From contig NC_067286.1 in the NCBI RefSeq assembly GCF_020740795.1, positions 15,628,350 to 15,692,349 on the forward strand: a stretch of 64,000 bases of DNA, written 5' to 3'. The translations under genes and the position numbers were made by a program. Position 1 is the first letter of the stretch; the number at the start of each line of letters is the position of its first letter. The DNA is from Apus apus. Its lineage: Eukaryota > Chordata > Aves > Apodiformes > Apodidae. The notes beneath the pieces were generated by a model, which was not told where the DNA came from, ran no database searches, and worked only from the letters and a program-made list of their open reading frames with translations. Shown here in pieces: positions 1-11,200 of the stretch.

Positions 1-712
1 ATCTTTAGGCCACAGAAGCAGTGCCTGCCACAAAATGGTCCTTGCAACCCCAGGGCAAATGCTCATACACACCACAGAGTGGAACTGGTTCAGCCCATCA
101 GCTGTAGGAAACAAAAGGCTCAAACCACTCAGATAAACTACTTTGCAAGTGGTGAGAGGAGGCTTAAAACTCTATCAACTTGAGTCCTCTTGCATGAGTT
201 ACATTGACTTCTGGTAGCTGAAGGCTGCTGTATGGATTATACTGGAAACATCTAGGAAAGGCCAACTAAAGCAGAACAGCTTGATGGGTAACAGAAGGTG
301 TTTTTGTAACCAACATTTGGACTAATATGTTCATTTAACAAGGAGAAAGGGAAAAGCTCTCTGACAAAACATCCTGGTTGCAAGAAATCAGCTGAGAAGT
401 TTGGGATAGCACTGCAGCCAGCAAGTACTCATCACCTGTATCTGGATAGTGAAGTCCAGTAAATTTGCTGAGGAACATACACAAGGATGAACCTGGGGCT
501 ACAGGCTACCTGGCCTTGCTTTCCTGCTGCTTCCCATAACCAATATACCTGCTGCTTCATGTTCTCAGTCTTTCACCTGTGATAACCATGAAATGTTCCT
601 TCTGCCTTCCTTCATTCTGTTGAGCTTGTTGACTTCCGTCAACATGAGCAAAAAGAGAGGAATCAGGCAATAAATGCAATTTGGAAAGTCACCCAGCTCT
701 GACCAACCTTAC
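1..712 (-). other. SLC22A18: SLC22A18 intron (continues off left edge)
   Basis: This is AT-leaning unique sequence downstream (minus strand) of the exon ending at 713. I searched it for the next MFS segment and found no convincing exon. No repeat was recognised. Confidence 0.6.
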
Positions 713-858
713 CTGGTAGCCCATGCATGAACACTGCTGGCAGCCTAGAGAGAAAGAGGAGGGGGATGCTGGTGGAGATGGACATGAGCAGGAAGAAGGC
801 ACTTCCAGATGCACAGGAGAGAACTAAGGCAGCTCGGGTCCCAAATTGGTCTGCAAAC
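713..858 (-). CDS. SLC22A18: SLC22A18 coding exon 3 of those visible (partial gene)
   Basis: This exon of a major facilitator superfamily transporter reads RFADQFGTRAALVLSC and ends ...LSRLPAVFMHGLPG. The first residue is completed from the preceding exon (AG + G = Arg). GRFADQFGTRAAL is the MFS motif A loop between TM2 and TM3, followed by a hydrophobic TM3. It matches the SLC22A18 (ORCTL2/TSSC5) family, a 12-TM organic cation transporter-like protein. On the minus strand the exon is preceded by a polypyrimidine tract and CCAG (rc of 859-862) and followed by a GTAAGG donor (rc of 707-712). It is 146 nt long and leaves phase 1. The next exon is not visible between 1 and 712, so it probably lies beyond the left edge. 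Frame and splice sites are seen directly; the transporter role comes from the family. Confidence 0.9.
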
Positions 859-1769
859 CTGGTACAGAAAAGGTACATGTGTGTCAGCAGTGTGACTATG
901 CTGGCTGTTACAAGTGTGCTGCACTCGGGTGGGTGGAGGTGCATGGCCATCTCACTCTCATTTTTCTGTCACAGGAAGTGCTGATCAGATTCTCAGAAGT
1001 GCTCTGGTCTCAAAAGAGGATTAGATACTCAGAGGAGCCCGGCACTGGATAACTGCTCTTCACTGCTGACTATCAGCAATACAAAACTTCACCTAGCAAA
1101 AAAAACCAATTACACTCAAAACAAACCCCCCCAAATTGGAAGCTTTCCTAAGAGGAGGAAGGAGCTTGGACAGCTGCCACCACTTGTCCTGTCTCCAGAC
1201 CTCATATAAGCACACAATGACACATGCTTGCTTAAGTCCCTTCCACTGGCATTTTGCTGAATAAAAGTGATTTATCTCAGAGCTGCTAAAGATCAGCCAC
1301 TGGCAGAAGCAGTTATGGCAGCTCAGCAAATCCTTCAGTATTATCACAGCACAGAGCACCCTCAAAATTTACTTTGCAATGCTTAGAGTTGGTTCAGATC
1401 AGGCATTTCAGGTTCAATGGCAACAGAAGTTATTCCAATGTCTTTTTAGAGGATGTTCAAAGCAACATTTCTCGTGCAGCACCACTTAAAGAAAATAAAT
1501 AGCCAGCTTTCTATTTAAGTTCAATAAAGACTTCACAATAGTAACTCAAATTTGCTTTTATTTGTGGAAAGAAACCAAAATAGCCAGATGAAGTTTTGGT
1601 TTGGGTTTTATTCAACTCCAAGATACTTTGCAAACTATGTTGAACAAGGTCTGGGTGTACCACAGAAAGGGTTCTGAGCAACTGGGACAAGATTACCATA
1701 AACTAGGCCGTAGAGTTTTTCACTCCAATTCCTCCTTCCTTCATTTTACTTCAATTTACTGAATAACCC

Positions 1770-3510
1770 AGCTAGAAATTAATCTGGCCTCTATTGTAAA
1801 GGATAACAAGAAAAGTTCCTATAAATATATTAACAACAAAACAAAGATCAGGGAGACCCTCCGTCCCCTATTTGATGCAGGAGGAAACATAGTGATGAAA
1901 GGATGAGGAAAAGCCCACAGTGCTTAATGACTTCTTCACCTCCGTCTTTAGTAACAGCACCACTTATATAGAGGGAATCCAACTCCCTAAGCTGGGGGGC
2001 AGGGACTGGGAGCAGAATGTCCCCCCACAATCCAGGAGGAGATGGTCAGTGGCCTGCTGCATCACATAGATATGCACAGATCTGTGGGGCTGGATGGGAT
2101 GCACCCGAGTGCTGAAAGAGCTGGAGGGGGTGCCCACCAAGCCACTTCCCATCATTTACCAGCAGTCCTGGCTGACTGGGCAGGTACCAGCAGACTGGAA
2201 ATCAGCCAATGTAACCCCCATATACAAGCAGGGATAGAAGGATGATCCAGGAAATTACAGGCCTGTTAGTCTGACTTCAGTACCAGGGAAGCTGATGGAG
2301 CAGATCATCCTGAGTACCATTATGCAGTGCATGCAGAACAACCAGGTGATCAGGCCCAGTCAGCATGGGCTCATGAAGGGCAGGTCCTGTTTGATTAACT
2401 TCATCTCCTTCTATGACAGGGTGACCTGCTTATTGGACAAGGGAAAGCCTGTGGATGTTGTCTACCTTGACTTTAGCAAGGCCTTTGACAAGGTTTCCCA
2501 CAGCATTCTCCTAGAGAAGCTGGCTGCTGCTGGCTTGGATGTGCACACAAAACTGGTTGGATGACTGGGTCCAAAGAGTTGTGTTGAACAGAGTTAAATC
2601 CAGTTGGTGGCTGGTCTCAAGTGGTGTTCCCCAGGGCTCAGTGCTCGGGCTGCTCCTGGTTAACATCTTTATTGCTGATTTGGATGAGTGGATAGAGTGC
2701 ACCCTCAGTAAGTTTGCAGATGACACTGCTCTGCCAAAGCCAATGGCGTGAGGTTCAATAATGCCAAATGTCAGGTCCTGCACTTTGGCCACAACAACCC
2801 CCAGCAGGGCTGCAGGCTTGGGGAGGAGTGGCTGGAGAGCTGCCCAGCAGAGAAGGACCTGGGGGTGTTGATTGACAGCCAGCTGAACATGAGCCAGCAG
2901 TGTGCCCAAGTGGCCAAGAAGGCCAACACCATCCTGGCCTGCATCAGGAATAGTGTGACCAGCAGGACCAAGGAGGTGATCGTGCCCCTGTACTTGGCCT
3001 TGGTGAGGCTGCACCTCGAGCACTGTGTGCAGTTCTGGGCACTACAGTACAGGAAGGACATTGAGGTGCTGGAGAGGGTGCAGAGAAGGGCAACTAGGCT
3101 GATTAGGGGTCTGGAGAACAGGTCTTATGAGGAGAGGCTGAGGGAGCTGTGGCTGTTCAGCCTGGAGAAGAGGAGGCTGAGGGGAGACCTCACTGCTCTC
3201 TACAACTACCTGAGAGGAGGTTGTGGTGACACAGCTGTTGGCCTCTTTTCCCTGGTGACTAGTGATAGGACAAGAGGAAATGGGGTCAAGTTACACCAGG
3301 GGAGATTCAGTTTGGATATTAGGAAAAATTTCTTCACAGAAAGAGTGCTGAGGCATTGGAACAGGCTGCCCAGGGAAGTGGTGGAGTCACCATCCCTAGA
3401 GTTGTTCAAAACATGCTTCAGGAGATGGTTTAGTGGTCATGGAGCGTAGGGCTGACAGTTGGACTTGATGATCTTGAAGGTCTTTTCCAACTTTAATGAT
3501 TCTATGATAT
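1770..3510 (+). mobile_element. CR1 LINE fragment, RT domain to 3' end, defective
   Basis: This is a 5'-truncated CR1 retrotransposon. Degraded pre-RT sequence (about 1770-2290) is followed by recognisable reverse-transcriptase motifs: VYLDFSKAFDKVSH at about 2457-2500, GVPQGSVLG near 2622-2650 and FADDTAL near 2714-2734. Beyond these lies the conserved C-terminal part ([16 protein letters not shown] from about 2748, then [12 protein letters not shown] and HWNRLP near 3310-3370). The 3' end is the typical CR1 terminus near GATTCTATGAT. Frame shifts separate the pieces, and an internal deletion directly joins the YADD-type block to the RFNNAKC block at about 2745. The element is therefore dead. 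It lies antisense in the SLC22A18 intron. Confidence 0.95.
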
Positions 3511-3904
3511 TACAGTTAGCAGATAAATGTTACTTTGCATAGCAATTAGTTCTGTGTACACTAAAAGAAACAACTGCCCCAAAATGCCAAGACTGGTCTA
3601 CAAACAAAGCTAAGCATAAGTAATTAAAGAGGTTTGTGTTGAGGTCAAAACTTTGCTGTTTACATGGAAGCCAGGGAAGTTTATATTAGCTCTTTGCAAC
3701 CTGAAGACCATGATTCACTACATAGTCCAGGGCTTTTTTGGTTTTGTTACTTAAGAGTAAATTCAGTGTTTCATCTTATCATGGGTGTTTAGGAGCATCA
3801 AGCAAGAACAACAAGGAAAACTCACCTAAGCTATGCATTTTTCTCTCCCTTATCCCCTTCCGTCCCGTTTTCTCTTTATCTACATTTACCCTGAGGTCAA
3901 AGCA

Positions 3905-4910
3905 GCCTCACAGAATCACAGAATTGTCACGGTTGGAAAAGACCTCCAAGATCACCGAGTTCAACCATCAACCCAGAAAAAAAACCCAAAACAACAAACA
4001 CCATGCCCACTAGAGCATGTCTTGAAGTGCCACATCTTCACCTTTTTTTAATACCTCCAGGGATGGTGACTCCACCACCTGTTCCAGTGCCTGACTACTC
4101 TTTCAGTGAAGAGATTCTCCTAATATCCAATCTAAACCTCCCCTGGCACAACTTCAGGCCGTTTCCTCTAGTCTTATAATTTTTCACTTGGAAGAAAAGG
4201 CCCGCCCCCACCTCACTGCAACCTTCTTTCAGGTAGTTGTAGAGAGCAATAAGGTCTCCCCTCAGCCTCCTCTTCTCCAAACTAAACAATCCCAGTTCCC
4301 TCAGCCTCTCCTCATAGAACTTGTTCTCCAGACCTTTCATCATCTTCATTGCTCTTCTCTGAACACACTCCAGCACTTCAATGGCCTTCTTGAGGTGAGG
4401 GGCCTAAAACTGAACACAGTGCTCAAGGTAGGGCCTCACTAGTTCTGAGTACAGGAGCACAATCACATCCCTACTCCTGCTGGCCACACTATTTCTGATA
4501 CAAGCCAGGATGCTGTTGGCCTTCCTTGACCACCTGGGTACACTGCTGGCTCAAGTTTAGCTGGCTGTCAACCAGCACCTCCAGGTCCTTGTCTGCTGGG
4601 CAGCTTTCCAGCCGCTCTTCTTCAACTTACACAACAGTTGTGGTGTAGTTCACCACAACTCTCTGGGCTCAGCCATCCAGTCAGATTTTCAGCCAGCAAA
4701 GAGTACACCTGTCTCTGCCATGATCTGCCAGCTTCTCCAGGAGAATGCTGTGGGAGATGGTGTCAAAGGCTTTACTAAAGTCCAAATAGACAACAACCAC
4801 AACCTTTCCTCCATCCACTAGGTGGGTCACCTGGTCATAGAAGGAAATCAGGTTGGTCAAGCAGGAGCTGCCTTTCCTGAACCCATGTTAGCTTGGCCTG
4901 ATTCCTTGGC
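3905..4910 (-). mobile_element. CR1 LINE fragment, minus strand
   Basis: The element starts on the plus strand with the inverted CR1 3' end (CACAGAATCACAGAATTG) and runs backward. It encodes on the minus strand [20 protein letters not shown], then upstream the RT region near 4740-4800 (tcaaaggctttactaaagtc is the inverse of the DFSKAFD motif), and ends around 4910. Many indels and stops are present. It faces the 1770-3510 copy, so the two CR1s form an inverted pair about 400 bp apart. Confidence 0.93.
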
Positions 4911-6149
4911 TATAAAAGATGTGGCCATGCATCTTTTTATCTCAAACTTGCGTTGCAAATTTTGCCATCAATCTGACAATATGTGTATATTGTTCCATCT
5001 ACACCAGTGGGAGTCCAGATCCAGATGGATTCTGTGTTGCCATTTTCCCTCAGTTCAGCATCTCTTCTGGACATTAGTGAATGACACACACGTGCACAGA
5101 AGAAAACCAGATTTCAGATGGCATCAGATCCAGAGCAGAAATATTACTCTAGTTTTGTATATTAATAGAAAAAAGCATTCAAACTGGGCCTCTTGCAGCA
5201 TCTCCGTTCTTAGGAACGCTTTTCTTCTAAGCTGCACTGGAGAATTTAATATCACTATTATTAATTTTAAAATTTGCAGTATGGTAGTGTCCAAGGGCTT
5301 TTAGTGAGGATGCACCAGAGGATCCTGTAAAGCTCACAACCCATCAACCAGAATGGTAAATCCCACGTAGGAGCACTGCAGCACCCACCAACTCTGTATC
5401 CGTTTATTTGTTGATAGTATCAGGACCAAAGAGAAAAGCTAGATTTTCTCAGCTTCATTTTAGTTTGCTATCACTGGGTTACACTTCTCTTTTGATTTTT
5501 TTTTCTGCTTTTTGGGAATGCATTCTCCCACTCCAATTCTCTTGAATTTTTTTTGCCCTGTTTACATTTCAATAGGAAAGGCAGCACATGTCCCATGGGG
5601 TAAAGAGGCAGAAAACCTGAATCTTTTCCACTCTGATTTTGATAAATAAGCTTATAGATTATTCAGTTCTTAAAGATTCAATCGAGTTGAGCTTTGTATT
5701 AAACACTGATGTAGTCACAGTGAGATTCAGCTGTAGAAATAATGTGACCTGCTATTATTTTAATTGATAGCTCTACTTAACATCAATAAATACCCTCTCT
5801 TTTTAGGTTTCCCAGTCACTAGACATTTCTAGAATTACACATGGCTATAAAACATTTGCAGGATTAAGCCATTAGGACATGGGCTCTGAGGACTGTGATG
5901 GTTTAAGCCTGTTTCCAGTATATTGTTACACTTAAATGTGTGTCATTAAAACATAGCTAAGTTAATACAAAGGCTGCTTCTACATTGTGGTGTTTCTAAT
6001 TATAGTATTTCTTTTCCCATTGCCCATTTATGAAATCTTCAGACATTTCAACAGGACCACGAACCAGAACTAACTGTTTTTTATTAAAGTACTAAAAGTC
6101 CTGGCCTTTTTCAGCTATGAAAAGGGTGATGAGAAGTGTTCTCACTTAC

Positions 6150-6247
6150 CTTCCAAAAATGGGACCTCCCACAAGCTGGAGGACACCAAAGGTTGTCTGG
6201 AGGTAGCCAAACCCTACTGAATCCAAACCTAGGCTCTTTGCCAAGTA
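6150..6247 (-). CDS. SLC22A18: SLC22A18 coding exon 2 of those visible
   Basis: On the minus strand this 98-nt exon reads YLAKSLGLDSVGFGYLQTTF and then GVLQLVGGPIFG plus the first two bases of an Arg codon. It covers the end of the first extracellular loop and TM2 of an SLC22A18-type MFS transporter; the GFGYLQTTFGVLQL stretch is highly characteristic of this family. The acceptor is a T-rich tract ending TTTTTTTAG, and the donor is GTAAGT (rc of 6144-6149). Phase 0 entry fits the exon ending at 8107 and phase 2 exit fits the exon starting at 858, so the three exons join into one open frame through motif A. No frameshift or stop is seen. Confidence 0.93.
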
Positions 6248-8106
6248 CTAAAAAAAAGAAAAAGAATAGGTTACAGGAAATAAAGCATGCTGTATTTCTG
6301 AATAAAGAGCTTAATGTCTGTGTGGAGAGAACCACAGCTTTAAACAAACACTTCCTACAGATCCCCATACCCACAGATGAAATTGTCATTGGGTCAGACA
6401 CAGGCTGCTTAATAATGACCCGAAGCTTCTATCCCACACCATCCACTCATGAAGATCAGTGGGGATGTGACCAAAACCATCACTTTTGTACCAGGTGACA
6501 AATCTGATTCACTCTTTACCTTTGCAGCCTGACATGGGTGAAGGTACTGAGCTACTGCTAAGGGTGATGAGGTAGATAGAAAGTATCTTTCCTGCCTCCA
6601 GAGCTGACAACTGGGAGGCAGCCTGAGCACCACCCAGAAGGTGACTGTGGTAAGGTCTTGGAGTTATTGTTTAATTGAGCAAGATGGAATAAATGCAAGC
6701 ACAATATGGGCAAAATACTACCTTTACTTACAGTCTGATGGTACATCCACAACTTGAGCTCACAAAAAATCACAGATGCACACCTCAAAGAGCCCAAATC
6801 CTTTGGTTGGTTGTTTTTTATTTACAATTTGTGTGTTCAAGGGACAGCTATTTCTGATTAGTGTTTTTGGTTTGTGTCATCTGCTAGGAGTTGTTTAAAA
6901 CTCTCAGTCAGGTTCAGCTCTCAGAAACTGTGGAGTTGCCCTTATCTTGCCTGCTTCCCTTATAGGTGATCTGTACCCAGGTCCCCAAACCCCCTGTAAT
7001 TGATGGGTGGTCAACGACTCCAATCTCTCATAAGTACAGGCTCTCTACAGGCTCAGGGCAATGCAGGTTGGTTTAGCCCCAGAAGTAGGGACCAGTGTGC
7101 CCCTGGAGGCACAAAACCATCAGAGAGATCTCTCAGAAGTCATGGGCTCACCAGACACAGGGGTGTGCTTGCAAATTATAGCTCACAAGAGCAGGAGCTC
7201 ACAAGGAATTCACAAGAGCAGGAAAGCTGTGTGGTGGAAAAGGACGTGGGGATGTTCGTTCACAGGTGGCTGAACATGAGCCAGGTGGCCAAGAAGGCCA
7301 ACAGTATGCTGGCTTGTATCAGGAATAACGTGGCCAGCAGGACTAGGGAAGTGATTGTCCCCCCTGTACTTGGCACTGGTGAGGCTGCACTTTGAGTACT
7401 GTGTTCAGTTTTGAGCCCCCCACTACAAGGACATTGAGGTGCTGGAGTGTCTCCAGAGAAGTGCAATGCACCTGGTGAAGGGTCTGTAGAACAAGTCTTA
7501 TGAGGAGCATCTAAGGGAACTGGGGTTGTTCAGCCTGGAGGAAAGGAAGCTGAAGGGAGACCTTATCACTCTCTACAACTACCTGAGTTGTAGCAAGGTG
7601 GGTATTGGCCTCTTCTCCCAGGTAAAAAGCAATAGGATGAGAGGAAACAGCCCCAAGTCACTCAAGGGGAGATTTGGATTGGCTATTAGAAAAAAAATTC
7701 TCCACCAAATAGGTTATCAACCAGAAGAAAGAGTCCAGTAGGTGAGAAGCAATGACTCCCACTCACAGCTTGTTTATTACACCCTCAGAAAACCAATCTC
7801 TGATCTGAAATCTCTGATTCCTGCTGCCTGCTTGTTTGGTCACTTTCCCACTGCAAGCAAGAAGACATGAACTACATCAGCTTCACCCAAAGCCATCAGG
7901 CCAGGAAAGGGCTCTAGGTGCTACTGCAGTACAAATAAACCAGTTTCTACTGCATGGGCATTCCCTGAACACAGTCCTAGCTTGCCTCCTAGGTAGGAAT
8001 ACACTTTTCTTTCTCCTGCTAGAAAGTCTCTTCTGACTTTCCTGGAAATTATGTAGCCTGGCATTGAAAGCAAGATGTGCTGTGAAGCAGGACAACCCAT
8101 ACTCAC
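6248..8106 (-). other. SLC22A18: SLC22A18 first coding intron
   Basis: This intron lies between the exons ending at 8107 and starting at 6247, with GTGAGT donor and TTTAG acceptor. It contains a CR1 fragment (about 7225-7700). The remaining stretches (6248-7220 and 7700-8106) show no exon or other element that I recognise. Confidence 0.85.
7225..7700 (+). mobile_element. CR1 LINE fragment, 3' portion, truncated at both ends
   Basis: The sequence matches the CR1 C-terminal region: VEKDVGMFVH, LNMSQ-VAKKANSMLACIRNN, ASRTREVIVP, then a frameshifted block with [21 protein letters not shown] and LYNYL near 7500-7590. It stops at about 7700 (LAIRKKI) before the usual CR1 3' end, so the 3' terminus has been lost. 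It contains internal frame breaks. Confidence 0.92.
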
Positions 8107-8289
8107 AGGCATGACTCCCATCTGCATGAAGAGGAAGGTCATTTCTAGGGTTGTAATCAGGTAGGCAACAAGGATCACTTGTCCTCTCTTGATCTCCCCT
8201 GAGTGGCTGCTCTCCTCCAGGGTCTTGCTCCTCATTCCTGGGGCTTCTTCCTCACCTCCAGTGCTGGTTTTTGCATTCATGGTGCTCAT
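8107..8289 (-). CDS. SLC22A18: SLC22A18 first coding exon (N-terminus, TM1)
   Basis: This 61-codon exon begins MSTMNAKTSTGGEEEAPG and ends with TM1, VILVAYLITTLEMTFLFMQM followed by GVMP. The hydrophilic N-terminus before TM1 and the FMQ-x-x-V-P ending match SLC22A18. The donor GTGAGT is the reverse complement of 8101-8106 and leaves phase 0, joining the exon at 6247. I chose the Met at 8289; alternatives are the Met two codons on (8280) and an in-frame upstream Met at 8331. A possible splice acceptor (CTCAG, rc of 8316-8320, after a T-rich stretch) would put a 5' UTR exon boundary at 8315 and exclude the 8331 start. No CpG-rich promoter lies immediately upstream, which hints at a remote non-coding first exon. 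Confidence 0.9.
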
Positions 8290-11200
8290 GGAGTAACTTA
8301 GTGCAGGCTGACAGGCTGAGAAGTGGCACAAAAATGCTTTCTAGCAGGGAACGTGAAGCATAGGGAAGGTTCAGAAGCTGTGTTTACAGTTCAAAGCTTA
8401 CAGTGTGAAAGGTGCTGAGTCAGTGAGCTGAGGATTGATTTTTCCTTTCTTTGGTTTTTTTTCCTCCCCTTGCCTTACTTGCCAGGCTGGTTCAAAGGTA
8501 AACAGGCACGGTATCATGGATCTCCTTCTTCAGCCTTGTCCCAGGTGGGGTCATTGCTTCAAGGATCATCAGTAAAAGACCTGCTTAGGGTGAAAGTGAA
8601 CATTGCCCCAGACAAAAGCACGTGACCAACTTTTTAACTGTTTAATTTCTTTCACTCTTCTTGCCTCTGGTGGCTCAGAAGAAATGGCTGTTTTAATGAT
8701 TCATGAAATGCACTTAGATTGTATTTTCAGGGGTTGCCAGTGAAGCTCACATCAGAACAGCTATTTCCAAGTCCTCGTGCTTCTTGCAGTAGATTTATAC
8801 AGATCCTGGAACAAGCACTGGTCTTACATGCAGTTAGAGTCACTCTCATCAACACCTCTAACGTGCTGCAAATTTATAGAGATTGAATTAGCAACTGTTC
8901 ACATGTGACTCCACTGTGACTACGAATTATCAGCCAATGCCAAAAAACATTTCAAAACCAAAAAAAGCATTAAATCCTTGCAAATATGACTACAAATTGG
9001 GGAATTAAATAAACAAGACTCATTTGACCTTTGGGAGTTTTGTTTGTTTGCTTGCTTGTTTACTTAGGGTTTTATTTGTTTGTCTGTTTCCTTTGGGGTT
9101 TATTTGTTTGTTTTCTTACTTGTTGAAGCCTGGAAGTCTGTCTGAGCATTATCTCTATGTTAAAGAGAAGAATAAAGCAGAGATTCCAATGGCCAGATTT
9201 TTTAAAATCACAGATCTTTTAGTAGGAAGGGACCTCAGGAGATCTCATCCACCCTCCTGCTTGAACACATCAGTTCTGCTGTGGCTTTTTCTAGATAAGC
9301 TCTGAAAAGCTCAAAAAAAGATATTCACAGTGTCCAACCTGAATTTCTCAAGCTGCAGCTTGTGGCTGTTGCCTGTCATGGTACCAGCTGCCACTACCAA
9401 GAAGAATCTAGCCTAGTTGTCTCTGCTGTTCAAATAGTTCCAGGTCGCTGTTAAATCACATCAGCCTCCTTTTTGCCAGGCTGAACACACCTCTTTCAAA
9501 GATGATGTACTTTAGACCTCAGACCTTCTTGGTAGCCCTCCCTTGGGTCCTATTCAGTTTATTCACACACCCTTGAATTGGGAGGCCCAATTCACCAATT
9601 CAGGCTCACCAGCACCAAGCAAAGAGGAGTAACATCTTCCCTGGAGGTCCTGACCATGCTACTCGCCAGTGGCCCTTATTCCTGATGACTGGCTCACCTA
9701 GCATCACCATCACCCACGATCCTCATGCTAGGGTTGCTAGTCCCCAGACAACCTTGGTGCAGGTGGATATTCTGCCCCTGCAACCCTTAGGTCACTGACC
9801 ATGTCATCCAACGCCTCTAATTTAGTAACACCTCTGTTCAGAAGCAGAGACTTGACTCACAGTGAAGGCTGACACAAACACATCAATGCTGGGATACACA
9901 CAGACGGTTGCTGGCTTGGATCCAGAGAAGTTGTCAGAGCTCCCAGGTTTCCAACCAAGCCCAGGAAGAGGGAACTATAAATTCTCTGAGCACACCCTTT
10001 TATCAAACACATGTCACTGCAGAGCCCTGGGATTTGCTGAGGGCTGCCAGGCTCTACCTGTTGGTGAAGGAGAGTGAATACCAAAGGTTTAATGTTTCAC
10101 CAGGGGCAGGTACCATATTCCTGGAGACTGCACAGAGGCAACCGTTTGCAAACTCAGCCAGAGAATGGGTGAAAAAGCATCTTGAAAGAATGACTTCTGC
10201 AGTGATACCAGCACTCAGACCCAACTCACACTGCCCTAGAAGTTCTATTTGTTACCGAAGAAGGAAGATTACCCAGCGTGTATCCCAGTCTGGCAAAGGA
10301 TCAGTGCTCAACATTTGGTTCAACTCAGTGTGAAACAATGGATTTGCTGCACTTTAAATGTCCTGCAGCACAGCACCAACATCATCACTGCCTGGTTTGC
10401 ACTGGACAGGCACAATGTGCAAATTACCAGCATTGAATAGAGTAAAATTAATGACAGAACTCTGTTTATGGAGGTTTTGAGACAACCAACACAGCAACTC
10501 ATGCAAATGCAATGTAAAACACTGCTTACGGGAAACATTGCTGACTTGGACTTGAAAAGCATCAATATTTTGACTAGTGAGTTTGTCTCAGCAGCAACTG
10601 AAAACAGATCCCAGCAAGGTGACAGAGGGAAGCAATGACTTGCAGATGCAGCTGCCCTCCACCAGACAGAAGCCTCATCCTGCTGGGACCACACAATGCA
10701 GACAGCTAACCAGCTGCATGCTCTCACTCAGATTTACTTTCTTTTTATTGGCATTGGTGAGGAAAATTGAGTTAAAAAAATGCAACAAAACAGAGTTTAA
10801 TTTTCAGCTTCTGGGGCAAGTGACACAGTTTTGAGAAGAAGGCACCTAAACTTGGTGCCTGGTGTGGAGGTGACCACGGAGAATGAGCTACAATAACTGG
10901 ATTCAGTTCCTGTACATCACTGGATGCCTCTTGATGGATCAGTGCCTCTTCCTTAGCATCCCAGATCAGGCTGCAAGTAAGAAAGTGCCCTGGGACCAAC
11001 TCACTGATCCTCTTCTAGCAATAGTCTCTTTGGGCAGGATAATTAATCCCATCCCTGCACTTTGTTATGGACAGGACAAAGGGAAAAGGGTGGCAGTTTG
11101 AAGCCACCTTTACAAGCCAAGCTATGTTCATGCTGCTCTGGCCCCAAGGATGCAAGGATGAGCTGTATTCTCCAAACTCGGCCAAGATGTTGGCAGCCCT

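Larger units (their letters stand above)
859..6149 (-). other. SLC22A18: SLC22A18 intron carrying two CR1 elements
   Basis: This intron of about 5.3 kb lies between two well-supported exons. It holds a plus-strand CR1 (about 1770-3510) and a minus-strand CR1 (about 3905-4910). The rest (859-1770, 3510-3905 and 4910-6149) is unique AT-rich DNA in which I see no exon or other element. Confidence 0.85.

Noticed and set aside
2295-3449. Reverse-transcriptase-like open frames as a functional gene or retroviral pol
   Set aside because: The motifs and 3' terminus are CR1 LINE. No LTRs, protease or integrase are seen, and the frame is broken several times.
4822-5304. 160-codon open frame
   Set aside because: Its first part is antisense CR1 sequence and the rest has no resemblance to a known protein.
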